DNA of 64,000 nucleotides from Salinisphaera sp049568105 (GTDB taxonomy: Bacteria > Pseudomonadota > Gammaproteobacteria > Nevskiales > Salinisphaeraceae). The DNA lies in NCBI RefSeq assembly GCF_049568105.1, contig NZ_CP145335.1, forward strand, positions 372,001 through 436,000. Reading direction: 5' to 3'. The first letter of the stretch is position 1. Every line of letters begins with the position of its first letter. Positions 1-7,492 of this stretch are shown in pieces. Below the pieces are notes generated by a model, which worked only from the letters and a program-made list of their open reading frames with translations, was not told where the DNA came from and searched no databases. Made by a program: the position numbers and the translations under genes.

Positions 1-931
1 GCGCTAGGGCCAGGCGTCGGGTCAGGCTGCGCTTGCCGGCCGCTGCCGCTTTTTGCAGCTGATAGTCGAGAATATCGTTCATGCGCGCAAGCTGGGCGCG
101 CAGCGGATTACGCTGTTCGGCCGGCAGGGTCTGGTCCTCGGCGATACCGCGCAGAATCGCCATCGGGGTCTTCAGGCTATGGGCCAGATCGCCCAGGGCA
201 TTGCGGTAGCGGGTCAGCCGGGCCTGGTCGTTGGCCAGCATGGTGTTGAGGTTGTTGACCAGCGGCTGGATCTCATCCGGATAGTGGCCAGCCAGGCGGC
301 GATCGTCATCGGATTCCAGATTGGCCAGATTGCGCGCCAGTCGGCGCAACGGCGCCAACCCCCAGCGTAGGATCAGCAGCTCCATGATCAACAGCGCCAG
401 GGCCGAGACCGACAACAATGTCCAGAGTACGCTCTGGAAACGCTGCATCTGTTTGGTGAAAGTCGCCGTGCTCTCGCCGACTACCAGGGTGTAGCGATAG
501 TCCTTGCCATCGTTGGTGACCCAGCGAAAGCCAAACGACAGGGTCAGCAGGGTATGGCCGTTGTCTCGGGTCACGCGGCGTTCCTGCCACTGGCCGACGG
601 CCGGCAGACTTGGCATGTCGATGCCGCCGAGCAGCGACGGCGAATGCCAGATCATCTGCTGTTGCTCATCCAGCACCATGGCATACAGCCCGGAATCCGG
701 GCGCGACAGATCCGACTCGGGCAACACCCGCGGGGCTAGGTTGAACTGTCCGTCGTCGGTAATTTCGGCGCTGCCGAGCAGGGCATAGGACAGGCCCTGC
801 AGCTGGTCGTGCTCGGCCTGTTCGGCGCGTTCGCGCACAGCGGTCTGCAGGGCCACGCCGGTCAGCCCAATAAAGGCCAGCAACAGCACCGCGGTGGCGG
901 CCAGAAGCCGCGCCCGCAGCGAATTGATCAC
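1..931 (-). CDS. phoQ: PhoQ-like sensor histidine kinase, 3' end cut by window edge
   Basis: This is the membrane sensor kinase partner of the PhoP-like regulator next to it. I read it from a GTG start whose GTGA overlaps the regulator's stop codon, so the two are translationally coupled. The N-terminus has a hydrophobic segment (about residues 8-25), a roughly 120-residue periplasmic sensor region and a second membrane segment near residue 165. A HAMP-like stretch and the dimerisation/phosphoacceptor box LAHSLKTPMAIL follow, with His at about residue 251. That H box closely resembles PhoQ. The ATPase domain lies beyond base 1. The ligand (divalent cations, acid or peptides in PhoQ) is inferred from the family only. 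Confidence 0.88.
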   Translation of the reverse strand, partial: MINSLRARLLAATAVLLLAFIGLTGVALQTAVRERAEQAEHDQLQGLSYALLGSAEITDDGQFNLAPRVLPESDLSRPDSGLYAMVLDEQQQMIWHSPSLLGGIDMPSLPAVGQWQERRVTRDNGHTLLTLSFGFRWVTNDGKDYRYTLVVGESTATFTKQMQRFQSVLWTLLSVSALALLIMELLILRWGLAPLRRLARNLANLESDDDRRLAGHYPDEIQPLVNNLNTMLANDQARLTRYRNALGDLAHSLKTPMAILRGIAEDQTLPAEQRNPLRAQLARMNDILDYQLQKAAAAGKRSLTRRLALA

Positions 932-1635
932 GAGGCAGCGTCGTTCGCGGTGCTGCGCGGGCGGTCATCCCGGGCCAATCGATAGCCGCGCCCGCGCAGC
1001 GTCTCGATCGGTTTGCGGGTGCCGTCCGGGTCGAGCTTGGCGCGCAGACGGCGTACGAACACTTCGATCACGTTGGAATCGCGCTCGGCGTTCTCTTCGT
1101 AGATATGCTCGGTCAGCGCGGTCTTGGAGATCACTTCGCCAGCATGCAGCATCAGATATTCCAGCACGCGGTATTCATAGGCGGTGAGATCGATCGACTG
1201 GTTGCCGACGAAGACTTCTTGGCGCGAGGTATCGAGCACGATATCGCCGGATTCGAGCCGCGGCTGGGCCCAGCCGCGCGAGCGGCGTACCAGCGCCTGG
1301 ATCCGCGCCGACAGCTCTTCCGGCTGAAACGGTTTGACCACATAGTCGTCGGCGCCGGCTTCTAGGCCTTCCACCTTGTCCTGCCAGCGGCTGCGCGCGG
1401 TCAGGATCAGGATCGGGTAATCGAGCCCGGCTTCGCGCACTTCGGCGATGATATCCAGCCCGGTCGGCCCCGGCAGGCCGAGATCGATGATCGCGATATC
1501 GATCGGGTATTCCTTGGCATAGAACAGGCCTTCCTCGCCTTCGCCGGTTTCGTCGACGGCATACCCATCAGCGCGTAGACGGTCGCTGACCTGGGTCCGC
1601 AGTTCGACATCGTCTTCAATTACCAGAGCTCGCAT
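928..1635 (-). CDS. phoP: PhoP-like OmpR-family response regulator
   Basis: This is a two-domain transcription regulator of 235 residues. The receiver domain (1-120) has the acidic pair E7/D8/D9, the phosphoacceptor D51 in IIDLGLPG and Lys in VVKPF. The C-terminal winged helix (about 130-225) ends in the typical RGRGYRL. The segment SRWQDKVEGLEAGADDYV is characteristic of the PhoP/PmrA branch. It is co-transcribed with the kinase downstream (4-base overlap). A PepSY protein and a glycine-zipper lipoprotein lie just upstream on the same strand, so all four may form one envelope-stress operon. The exact regulon cannot be read from sequence. Confidence 0.93.
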   Translation of the reverse strand: MRALVIEDDVELRTQVSDRLRADGYAVDETGEGEEGLFYAKEYPIDIAIIDLGLPGPTGLDIIAEVREAGLDYPILILTARSRWQDKVEGLEAGADDYVVKPFQPEELSARIQALVRRSRGWAQPRLESGDIVLDTSRQEVFVGNQSIDLTAYEYRVLEYLMLHAGEVISKTALTEHIYEENAERDSNVIEVFVRRLRAKLDPDGTRKPIETLRGRGYRLARDDRPRSTANDAAS

Positions 1636-1662
1636 GCAAGGATCCTGTCGCCGCGGCCGGGC

Positions 1663-2076
1663 TTAACGACGCGCGTCGATATCCACTACGCGAACCCGGC
1701 CGTGTTCTAAAATTTTAACCCGATAGTAAGGCCCGCCCGGGCCGCGTTCCAGTACGACGTTGAGCACACGTCCACCAAAGCGTTGTCGTGCGCGTTCGGC
1801 GGCGGTTTCCGGGGCAATCGCAGCCTGGCGCCGGGAAGCGTTGCCGTTGTTCCCGGTGTGCTTCGAGTGCTCGCGCGAGCGGCTGTCGATCGGCTGGGCC
1901 GTGGCCGGTTGAAAAGCGCGATATTCGGCCGTCTGGATCGTGGCCGCGGCCTGAGTGGCACCGGCCAATAAAAGCCACAGTACGACCAGAGTGACTACGC
2001 GTAGAGACGCCTGTGCCGCCCGCGGCGGCACAGGGCCTACGACCGACGGTGGTAAGCGATCCAGTGCGCGATGCAT
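1663..2076 (-). CDS. PepSY-domain membrane or periplasmic protein
   Basis: This protein of about 137 residues has one hydrophobic segment (roughly residues 24-45, VVTLVVLWLLLAGATQA) that could be a signal peptide or anchor. A disordered Arg/Asn-rich linker follows. The C-terminal PepSY-like module (about 92-137) has the pattern AAERARQRFGG, then VLERGPGGPYYRVKIL, then VRVVDIDA. PepSY modules are known as inhibitory or sensing domains in the periplasm and often sit beside PhoPQ-type systems. I chose the ATG whose TGATG overlaps the stop of the upstream lipoprotein gene, which implies translational coupling. A longer reading starting at 2148 would run through that gene and is unlikely. Confidence 0.75.
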   Translation of the reverse strand: MHRALDRLPPSVVGPVPPRAAQASLRVVTLVVLWLLLAGATQAAATIQTAEYRAFQPATAQPIDSRSREHSKHTGNNGNASRRQAAIAPETAAERARQRFGGRVLNVVLERGPGGPYYRVKILEHGRVRVVDIDARR

Positions 2077-2447
2077 CAGTAGCCCAGCGTTCGGCGCTGC
2101 TGCTGACATTGCTGATAGCGATTGTCTTCCATGCGACGTGCATTCCATGCGCCAGCTGCCACACCGGCGGCTGCGCCTACGCCGGTCGCAATATCCTGGC
2201 CACTATGGCTGCCGAACTGGTTGCCGATCAGTCCGCCAGCAGCCCCGCCGAGCATGGCTTGGGCTATTGGACTGGTCAGGCCCTTGACCGCGGTATTTCT
2301 CGTGTCCGGGGCATAGGCACATTCATAACGGCCTCCCGGCACGGTTTCGAATATCGGATCCACCTGTGCTTGGGGATGGCTGGCACACGCCCCAAGTGCC
2401 AGGACAGATCCTATGCAGATGACACGGAAACAGAGTGTTATGCGCAT
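2076..2447 (-). CDS. Glycine-zipper outer-membrane lipoprotein (17 kDa antigen type)
   Basis: This is a predicted lipoprotein of 123 residues. A signal peptide ends in the lipobox ALGAC, with the lipidated Cys at 21. The middle (about 65-100) is a glycine-zipper pair, GGAAGGLIGNQFG followed by GVGAAAGVAAGA, as in the Rickettsia 17 kDa antigen and SlyB-like proteins. These insert helical hairpins in the outer membrane and help keep envelope integrity; slyB is a PhoPQ target in enterics. The tail is polar (RRMEDNRYQQCQQQRR). The stop codon overlaps the start of the PepSY gene. Its position beside phoPQ supports an envelope role, but the function here is inferred. Confidence 0.8.
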   Translation of the reverse strand: MRITLCFRVICIGSVLALGACASHPQAQVDPIFETVPGGRYECAYAPDTRNTAVKGLTSPIAQAMLGGAAGGLIGNQFGSHSGQDIATGVGAAAGVAAGAWNARRMEDNRYQQCQQQRRTLGY

Positions 2448-2719
2448 GATCGAGCCTCGTTGAAGCTCGAATCTATTAATCCCGGGCTGAATTTATCCTG
2501 AAGCTATCCACGCGGCGCGCACCTTATCGCGACTCTAAGGGCCGCTATGGCCGCCGAGCGCGGGCCGGAGCCGCCGATACGGAGCGCCCGGCCCGGTGGG
2601 CTGATCGGCATGCATCGCATGCACCTATAATATGGCTGGCGCATGCGATGCCGGGCCCCAGGGGCAGACTATGGCCGTTGGCCCCGTCCGTTCTAGGGCG
2701 CGCAGCGGGGCAGCCAAAA
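2448..2719. other. Intergenic region with an 11-bp inverted repeat hairpin
   Basis: No gene is visible. The region contains a perfect inverted repeat: GCATCGCATGC at 2612-2622 and GCATGCGATGC at 2641-2651, separated by 18 bases that include TATAAT. It lies downstream of the BON lipoprotein gene and upstream of the glycine-zipper gene, both on the minus strand, so it could act as a 3' stem-loop of the former. There is no clear T-run. Confidence 0.4.
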
Positions 2720-3361
2720 TTACTGCGATTGGCCTTCTTGCGGCTGATCTGCCTGGGGCTGAGCGCTCGACTGACCCTGGCCCGCGTTTGACGAGGTGTC
2801 GTTCGAGCCTTGCTTGGGCGTCTTGTCGGCGTTGTTGCCGGTGCCTGCATCCGCCGGTTTCGGGGCGCCGTTCTGGCCGTCGGCCACTTCGAGCTGGTCG
2901 TTGACATTGGCCACGCCGGCCTGGTCGCGGACCACCTGGAGTGCTTTTTTGTGGGTTTTTTGGTCAGGCACCGTGCCGGTCAGGGTCACTACGCGGTTGT
3001 TGACGCCCACCGAGATTGCCGACTTGGCGAATTCGTCCTTGTTCAGCACGCTGCGCTGTAAAGTCCGGAACAGGACTTCGTCGTTGACCGTTTTGTTAAC
3101 GGCCTGGGTGGCCGCGATGACCTTCTGGCGCGCTTCCTGGAGCTTGTCCTGTGCCTTGTCCAGCTCCTGCTTGGCGTCTTTAACCTCTTTCTTGGCGTCG
3201 GCCACTGTGTCCTTGGCCTTCTGACGCGCCTTTTTCGCATCCTGCAGCTTGCTGGTGGCGTCGTTGTATTTTTCCTGCGGGGATTCGGAACAGCCCGCGA
3301 CGGCCAGAGCCGAAAGCAATACACAGACGATAGCGATGGAGCGCGGTTGCCAGTGGTTCAT
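2720..3361 (-). CDS. BON-domain lipoprotein with coiled coil
   Basis: This is a predicted lipoprotein of 213 residues when started at the ATG at 3361. That start puts a signal peptide directly ahead of the lipobox VAGC (Cys24); the longer reading adds 16 polar residues before it. Residues 30-85 are a Lys/Asp/Ala-rich heptad-like coiled coil. About 92-160 is a BON domain with ISVGVNNRVVTLTGTVPDQ. The last 50 residues are low-complexity Gln/Asn/Gly/Ser. BON domains bind phospholipid or attach proteins to the membrane, as in OsmY. The role is probably envelope maintenance under osmotic stress, which is inference. It stands alone. Confidence 0.8.
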   Translation of the reverse strand: MNHWQPRSIAIVCVLLSALAVAGCSESPQEKYNDATSKLQDAKKARQKAKDTVADAKKEVKDAKQELDKAQDKLQEARQKVIAATQAVNKTVNDEVLFRTLQRSVLNKDEFAKSAISVGVNNRVVTLTGTVPDQKTHKKALQVVRDQAGVANVNDQLEVADGQNGAPKPADAGTGNNADKTPKQGSNDTSSNAGQGQSSAQPQADQPQEGQSQ

Positions 3362-3792
3362 GAGCGTTGGTTTAGAGTCGGAATTATGGGCCTCAAGATA
3401 CCAGTTCACAGATGAACGTCACCCGGCCGATGGTTCGCGGCCGCTGCCGTAGGCCGCAGCCCAGGGTATCGCGGGTGTTGCCCGGCCAGGCCTGGCGGCG
3501 TTCGCAATGCATCGAGCCCGGTTGAGCGGTTGGCGCCCTGAGCCGGGCTAAAACCGCCCGAATGGCGCGCTGCATCCGCTCGGCGTCGGTCTGTGGCGGC
3601 CTAGGCCAACCGGCCAACCGGCCAACCGGGCAAGCGCCCACCGAATTAACTTCTCGATGGTCATCCAGCGTTGTGGCATGCCTGTGCTGCATGCCTGTGT
3701 ACTACGCCTAGTCGCGTCGTTCCTCGGCAATTTTCAGTACGCGTTTGGCGCGGCCTCGTACGAAACACTCTCAGGCCCTAGAATCCCCTGCC
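3362..3792. other. Intergenic region, 431 bases, no gene seen
   Basis: This is the divergent space between the BON lipoprotein and dusB. It contains a stem-loop (AGCCCGG at 3515-3521 with CCGGGCT at 3543-3549) and three head-to-tail copies of GGCCAACC at 3604-3627. I see no convincing coding sequence or promoter. Confidence 0.5.
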
Positions 3793-4785
3793 ATGGAGAT
3801 CGCGGGCTATCGTTTTCCCAATGCACTGGCGCTGGCGCCCATGGCCGGCGTGACCGACCGCGTGTTTCGTAGTCTGTGCCGGGGCTTGGGGGCCTCGGTG
3901 ACGGTCGGCGAAATGGTGTCGGCCCGGAGCGAACTGCGCGATACCCGTAAATCACAGCTGAGACTGGATTTTTCCGGCGAGCCGGCGCCGCGGATCATCC
4001 AGATTGCCGGCGGCGATGCGGCCGATCTGGCGGCCGCTGCACGCATCAATGCCGATGCCGGGGCCGATATCATCGATATCAATATGGGCTGCCCGGCCAA
4101 AAAAGTCTGGCGCAAGGCCGCCGGTTCGGCGCTGATGGCGGATATCGACCATGTTGGCGAGATCCTGGCGGCGGTGGTGGCGGCCAGCCCCGTGCCGGTG
4201 ACGCTCAAGATGCGCACCGGGGTATCGGCCGATCGGATCAATGCCGTGGCCATCGCCCGGCGCGCCGAGGCGGCCGGCATTGCAGCACTCGCGGTGCACG
4301 GCCGTACGCGCGACCAGCACTATCGCGGCGAGGCCGAATACACCACCATCGCCGCGGTAGCCCGGGCTGTGTCGATCCCGGTCTGGGCCAATGGCGACGT
4401 GGATTCGGCGGCCAAGGCCGCGGCCGTGCTCGAGGCTACCGGGGCCGATGGGCTGATGATCGGCCGGGCGGCCTGTCGCCGGCCGTGGCTGTTTCGCCAG
4501 ATCGCGGCTTATAACGCCGGCCGGGCGTTGCCGGCCGACCCAGATCTGGCCGACGAGCGCGAGCTCATTATCGGCTTGATCGAACAGATCCACGATTTCT
4601 ATGGCGAAACCCAGGGTGTGCGGGTCGCCCGCAAGCATATCGGCTGGCTGTGCGAACGCCGTCCGCCGCATGCAGCGCTGTATATGGATTTGATGACGGC
4701 GCTGACGGCGGCCCGCCAGGTGCGGTTGCTGGAGTGCTATTTCGATGCTGCCGATGCCGCGCCCTCGAGGATTGGCCGGGCGTGA
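3793..4785 (+). CDS. dusB: tRNA-dihydrouridine synthase B
   Basis: This FMN enzyme reduces uridine to dihydrouridine in the tRNA D-loop. The 330-residue reading starts at ATG 3793, giving MEIAGYRFPN followed by the family opening ALAPMAGVTDRVFRSLC; a longer frame adds 16 unlikely residues. The catalytic Cys is C100 in INMGCPAKKV. HGRTR, the NGDVDS phosphate-binding loop and GRAACRRPWLF follow, then the C-terminal RNA-binding helices with RVARKHIGW. INMGCPAKKV and the TVGEM opening match DusB rather than DusA or DusC. In many gammaproteobacteria dusB precedes fis, but here the next gene is a universal stress protein and no fis is present. Confidence 0.95.
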   Translation: MEIAGYRFPNALALAPMAGVTDRVFRSLCRGLGASVTVGEMVSARSELRDTRKSQLRLDFSGEPAPRIIQIAGGDAADLAAAARINADAGADIIDINMGCPAKKVWRKAAGSALMADIDHVGEILAAVVAASPVPVTLKMRTGVSADRINAVAIARRAEAAGIAALAVHGRTRDQHYRGEAEYTTIAAVARAVSIPVWANGDVDSAAKAAAVLEATGADGLMIGRAACRRPWLFRQIAAYNAGRALPADPDLADERELIIGLIEQIHDFYGETQGVRVARKHIGWLCERRPPHAALYMDLMTALTAARQVRLLECYFDAADAAPSRIGRA

Positions 4786-4823
4786 CGAGCCGGTGGGGCA
4801 ATAGGCTTGGGTCGCTGATGATT

Positions 4824-4837
4824 TTGATCTAGATCAG
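4824..4837 (+). promoter_or_regulatory. ANR/FNR box of the usp1 promoter
   Basis: TTGATCTAGATCAG matches the FNR/ANR consensus TTGAT-N4-ATCAA at 9 of 10 positions. A CTA begins 35 bases after the box start (4859), giving a TACCGT -10 element at 4860-4865. The box centre is therefore at -41.5, the class II activation position. The usp1 start codon lies at 4920. Confidence 0.75.
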
Positions 4838-4919
4838 AATCGATGCCTGCGCGCCGGCCTACCGTAGGCCGAGTCCGCGCTGCGGGCGATCGCTTTTCGA
4901 TCCAGACCGAGGATACCCA

Positions 4920-5732
4920 ATGAGCTATAAAAGCCTGATCGTGGCCGTTACGGATGCCGAGGTCGGCGCTCGTGCGCTGGCGCAGGCCGCGGCACTGGCG
5001 GCCCGCCACGATGCCCATCTGACCGCGCTCTATGTCTACGAGCCGCCGTATTATCGTTATCCGGTGGCTTATCCGGAGATCATCCAGGTCGATCCCGAGG
5101 CTGCCCGCGGTGAAGATGCAGCCACCTTGGCAGTCCGCGATGCGTTTCAGGCGAGTTGTCGGGCCGAAGGGGTCGAGAAATACGAATGGCGGTTTGTCCG
5201 CGGCGAACGACTACATGTGCTGGCTTTGCATGCCCGCTATGTGGATGCGCTGGTCATGGCCCAGGGCGATCTGGCGGCCCAGGTAGCGATTGCCTCGCCG
5301 CGCCCGGTGATCGCAGTGCCCGCCGAAGCTTCGGAACGGGCGCCCGGACGTCGAATCATGCTGGCCTGGAATACCAGCCGCGAAGCCACGCGGGCGGCCA
5401 CCGCGGCGTTGCCGCTGATGGCCGAGGCCGAGCGGGTATGGGTACTGACCATTGACGCTGCGACCGGCGACTGGCGCGGCCATGGCGCCGAGCCCGGGGC
5501 CGATATCGCGCTGTATCTCGCGCGTCACGGTATCGAAGCCGAAGTCCGCCAAGTCGACAGCGATACCGACGGCGTGGCCGATACGCTGATCACCGAGGCG
5601 ATCGAGATGAATGCCGATCTACTCTGTATGGGCGCCTATGGGCATTCCCGGCTGCGCGAACTGGTCCTGGGCGGGGTCTCCCGGGAAGTCATGCGCGGCC
5701 CACTGCCCATGTCGGTGTTGATGGCCCATTAG
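4920..5732 (+). CDS. Tandem universal stress protein (UspA family)
   Basis: This 270-residue cytosolic protein has two Usp domains (about 1-145 and 150-270). The second has the ATP-binding signature GAYGHSRLRELVLGGVSREV near the C-terminus; the first has lost it. It resembles the second tandem Usp encoded at 7493-8362, and both share GAEPGADIALYLARHGI-like segments, so the two are paralogues. Tandem Usps in Pseudomonas are ANR-dependent and support survival without oxygen. The ANR box upstream fits that. AGACCGAGGATACCCA upstream of the ATG contains a Shine-Dalgarno sequence. Confidence 0.9.
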   Translation: MSYKSLIVAVTDAEVGARALAQAAALAARHDAHLTALYVYEPPYYRYPVAYPEIIQVDPEAARGEDAATLAVRDAFQASCRAEGVEKYEWRFVRGERLHVLALHARYVDALVMAQGDLAAQVAIASPRPVIAVPAEASERAPGRRIMLAWNTSREATRAATAALPLMAEAERVWVLTIDAATGDWRGHGAEPGADIALYLARHGIEAEVRQVDSDTDGVADTLITEAIEMNADLLCMGAYGHSRLRELVLGGVSREVMRGPLPMSVLMAH

Positions 5733-5760
5733 TACGGACGACTAGAGTACGGACGACTAG
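5731..5760. repeat. Perfect 15-bp tandem duplication at the usp1 stop codon
   Basis: AGTACGGACGACTAG occurs twice head to tail, at 5731-5745 and 5746-5760. The first copy begins on the second base of the usp1 TAG stop. It is probably a replication slippage product with no evident function. Confidence 0.85.
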
Positions 5761-5930
5761 GCCCGGCCGTGACTTGGTCCGCGTCGGTCTCATCCACAGG
5801 CTGGACGGTCACAGCCGGCATGCCGTTGCAGCCGGCTCTGGCGTCGCACACTCGTGGCAGGGCGATGCAACGAGCTTGATTCCTGGCGGGGCCATGCCGT
5901 GGGGGCCGTGTCTAGGCGAAGTCCGCCGGG

Positions 5931-6102
5931 CGAGGGCGTGTTGAGGTTGCGCGCGAGTCCTTGTCCCGAAGGGGCGCCCAGATTGCGTCGGGCGGCGTTA
6001 CGAGCCTTGATCGTGACACGCCCGGAACCGGCGGCTCGCGGCTGGCCGGCCACGACTTGGGGCGGCAACGCGGCGCTCGGACTTAACCTCAACACGCCCT
6101 AG
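5931..6102. mobile_element. MITE-like element with 18-bp terminal inverted repeats
   Basis: A 172-base segment is bounded by inverted repeats that match at 17 of 18 positions: CGAGGGCGTGTTGAGGTT at 5931-5948, and its complement at 6085-6102. It is too short to carry a transposase and has no convincing ORF. Its right end supplies the stop codon of cbpM (CTAG inside the repeat). The structure suggests a non-autonomous miniature transposon or a similar dispersed repeat. I could not identify a clear target-site duplication, so the mobile nature is inferred. Confidence 0.5.
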
Positions 6103-6428
6103 CGCGATGGGCCGGTCAGCTCCTGGGCCTCCAGCCGACCACGCAGCTCGCGGATTTCATCCATCAGTTCCAGCGCCAGGGCAATGCCCGAGGTATTCAG
6201 GCCCAGATCCTGGGCCAGGCGTCGCGCGGTATGTACGCGGGGCAGATGGGCGGCCGCGAAGCGCCACTGTCGTTCCTGCGGGGCGATCGGCTCCAGAATG
6301 CCTTCTTCGACCAGTAGCGTGACCCATTCGGCGTGTACGCCACAGGAGCGACAGATCTGGCCCAGGGTCATCGTTTCGCTGTGTTCGACGATCTCGCAGC
6401 GGATCGCGGTGTAGCTCTTGTCCTGCAT
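6099..6428 (-). CDS. cbpM: CbpM-type chaperone modulator (MerR-like helix-turn-helix)
   Basis: This small protein (109 residues) is known in E. coli to bind the J-domain of CbpA and block its action as DnaK co-chaperone. The MerR-like part includes MTLGQICRSCGVHAEWVTLLVEEGILEP (about 20-47). A helix with RVHTARRLAQDLGLNTSGIALALELMDEI follows. It lies 12 bases downstream of cbpA on the same strand, the standard gene order. Its TAG stop falls inside the terminal repeat of the MITE-like element, so the very last residues (LTGPSR) may have been altered by that insertion. Confidence 0.88.
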   Translation of the reverse strand: MQDKSYTAIRCEIVEHSETMTLGQICRSCGVHAEWVTLLVEEGILEPIAPQERQWRFAAAHLPRVHTARRLAQDLGLNTSGIALALELMDEIRELRGRLEAQELTGPSR

Positions 6429-6440
6429 GTCGTACCCCGG

Positions 6441-7403
6441 TTATAGACCCAGGCTCTGGCGTGGATTGAAATCCATATCCCGGGCCATTTGTTCATAGAG
6501 TCGGCGCGCGGATTCATCGGTATTCGGCGGCAGCACAATCTTGAGCGTGACTAGCAGGTCGCCCGGCGTCTTGTCGGGCATGCCGCGCCCTTTGAGTCGC
6601 AGCCGGCGCCCGCTGTTCGAACCGGCCGGGATCTTGAGATCCACGGCGCCGGCTGGGGTCGGTGTTTTGACCGTGGCCCCGAGTGCGGCCTCCCAGGGGG
6701 CGACCGGCAGTTCCAGAGTCAGGTTCTTGTCGTCGACCCGGAACAGCGGATGGGCCCGGAATTCGACTTCCAGATAGAGATCGCCGGCCGCGCCACCCCC
6801 CAGGCCCGGCATGCCCTGACCGCTTAGGCGCAGCTGTTGGCCGGCGCGTACGCCCTTGGGGATGTTGACCCGTACGGTGCGCTCGCGGCTGATGGTCCGG
6901 CCATGTGCATCGATTTCCGGCATGCGTAGCGACAGCGTCTTTTGGCCACCCCGGAAGCTGTCTTCCAGATCGAGGGTGATCCGGGCGGTCTGGTCCTGGC
7001 CGCGCAGGGCGCCGCCGGCAGCCGGGCTGGCACTGTGGGCCCCGGCCTGGCGGAAGCCGCCGCGACCGAACAGCGATTCGAAGAAATCGCTGAAATCGCC
7101 GGCGTCGGCGCGGGTATAGCCGCCGCCGTGGAAGTCGAAGCCGCTGTCCCAGCCGGGGGGCGGCTCGAAGCCTTGCCCGGCCTGGGCGCCGCCGCGACCG
7201 AGTTGGTCATAGGCGGCCCGTTTTTCCGGATCCTTGAGTACTTCATAGGCCTCGTTGGCCTCGCGAAAACGCTCGGCGGCGTCTTCTGCCTGGCTGACGT
7301 CCGGATGGTACTTGCGGGCCAGCTTGCGATAAGCCCGTTTGATCTCATCCTCGCCGGCGTCACGGTCGACGTCGAGAATCTTGTAGTAGTCCTTGTACTC
7401 CAT
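6441..7403 (-). CDS. cbpA: CbpA-type DnaJ co-chaperone (curved DNA-binding protein)
   Basis: This is a DnaK co-chaperone of 320 residues, also able to bind curved DNA in E. coli. The J domain is at 1-65 with HPD at 33-35. A Gly/Phe/Asp-rich linker (about 75-140, DFSDFFESLFGRGGF) follows, then two C-terminal substrate-binding beta domains with VNIPKGVRAGQQLRLSGQG and LKIPAGSNSGRRLRLKGRG. There is no zinc-finger region, which separates it from DnaJ itself. I start it at ATG 7403 (MEYKDYYKIL); the longer frame overlaps the usp2 reading and lacks family similarity. It is co-transcribed with cbpM. Confidence 0.93.
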   Translation of the reverse strand: MEYKDYYKILDVDRDAGEDEIKRAYRKLARKYHPDVSQAEDAAERFREANEAYEVLKDPEKRAAYDQLGRGGAQAGQGFEPPPGWDSGFDFHGGGYTRADAGDFSDFFESLFGRGGFRQAGAHSASPAAGGALRGQDQTARITLDLEDSFRGGQKTLSLRMPEIDAHGRTISRERTVRVNIPKGVRAGQQLRLSGQGMPGLGGGAAGDLYLEVEFRAHPLFRVDDKNLTLELPVAPWEAALGATVKTPTPAGAVDLKIPAGSNSGRRLRLKGRGMPDKTPGDLLVTLKIVLPPNTDESARRLYEQMARDMDFNPRQSLGL

Positions 7404-7492
7404 AACGTATTCGCCAAGACAACCAGAAATACGCCCGAGGCGGGAATCTTTGAAGTATAAGCAGCGCGTGCGCGACTTGGGGAGGGCCGCGC

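Noticed and set aside
3604..3627. Three copies of GGCCAACC as a functional repeat
   Set aside because: Too short and GC-biased to distinguish from slippage; no gene or site lies next to it.
3952..4671. Minus-strand frame of 239 codons opposite dusB
   Set aside because: Antisense shadow of dusB, common in GC-rich genes.
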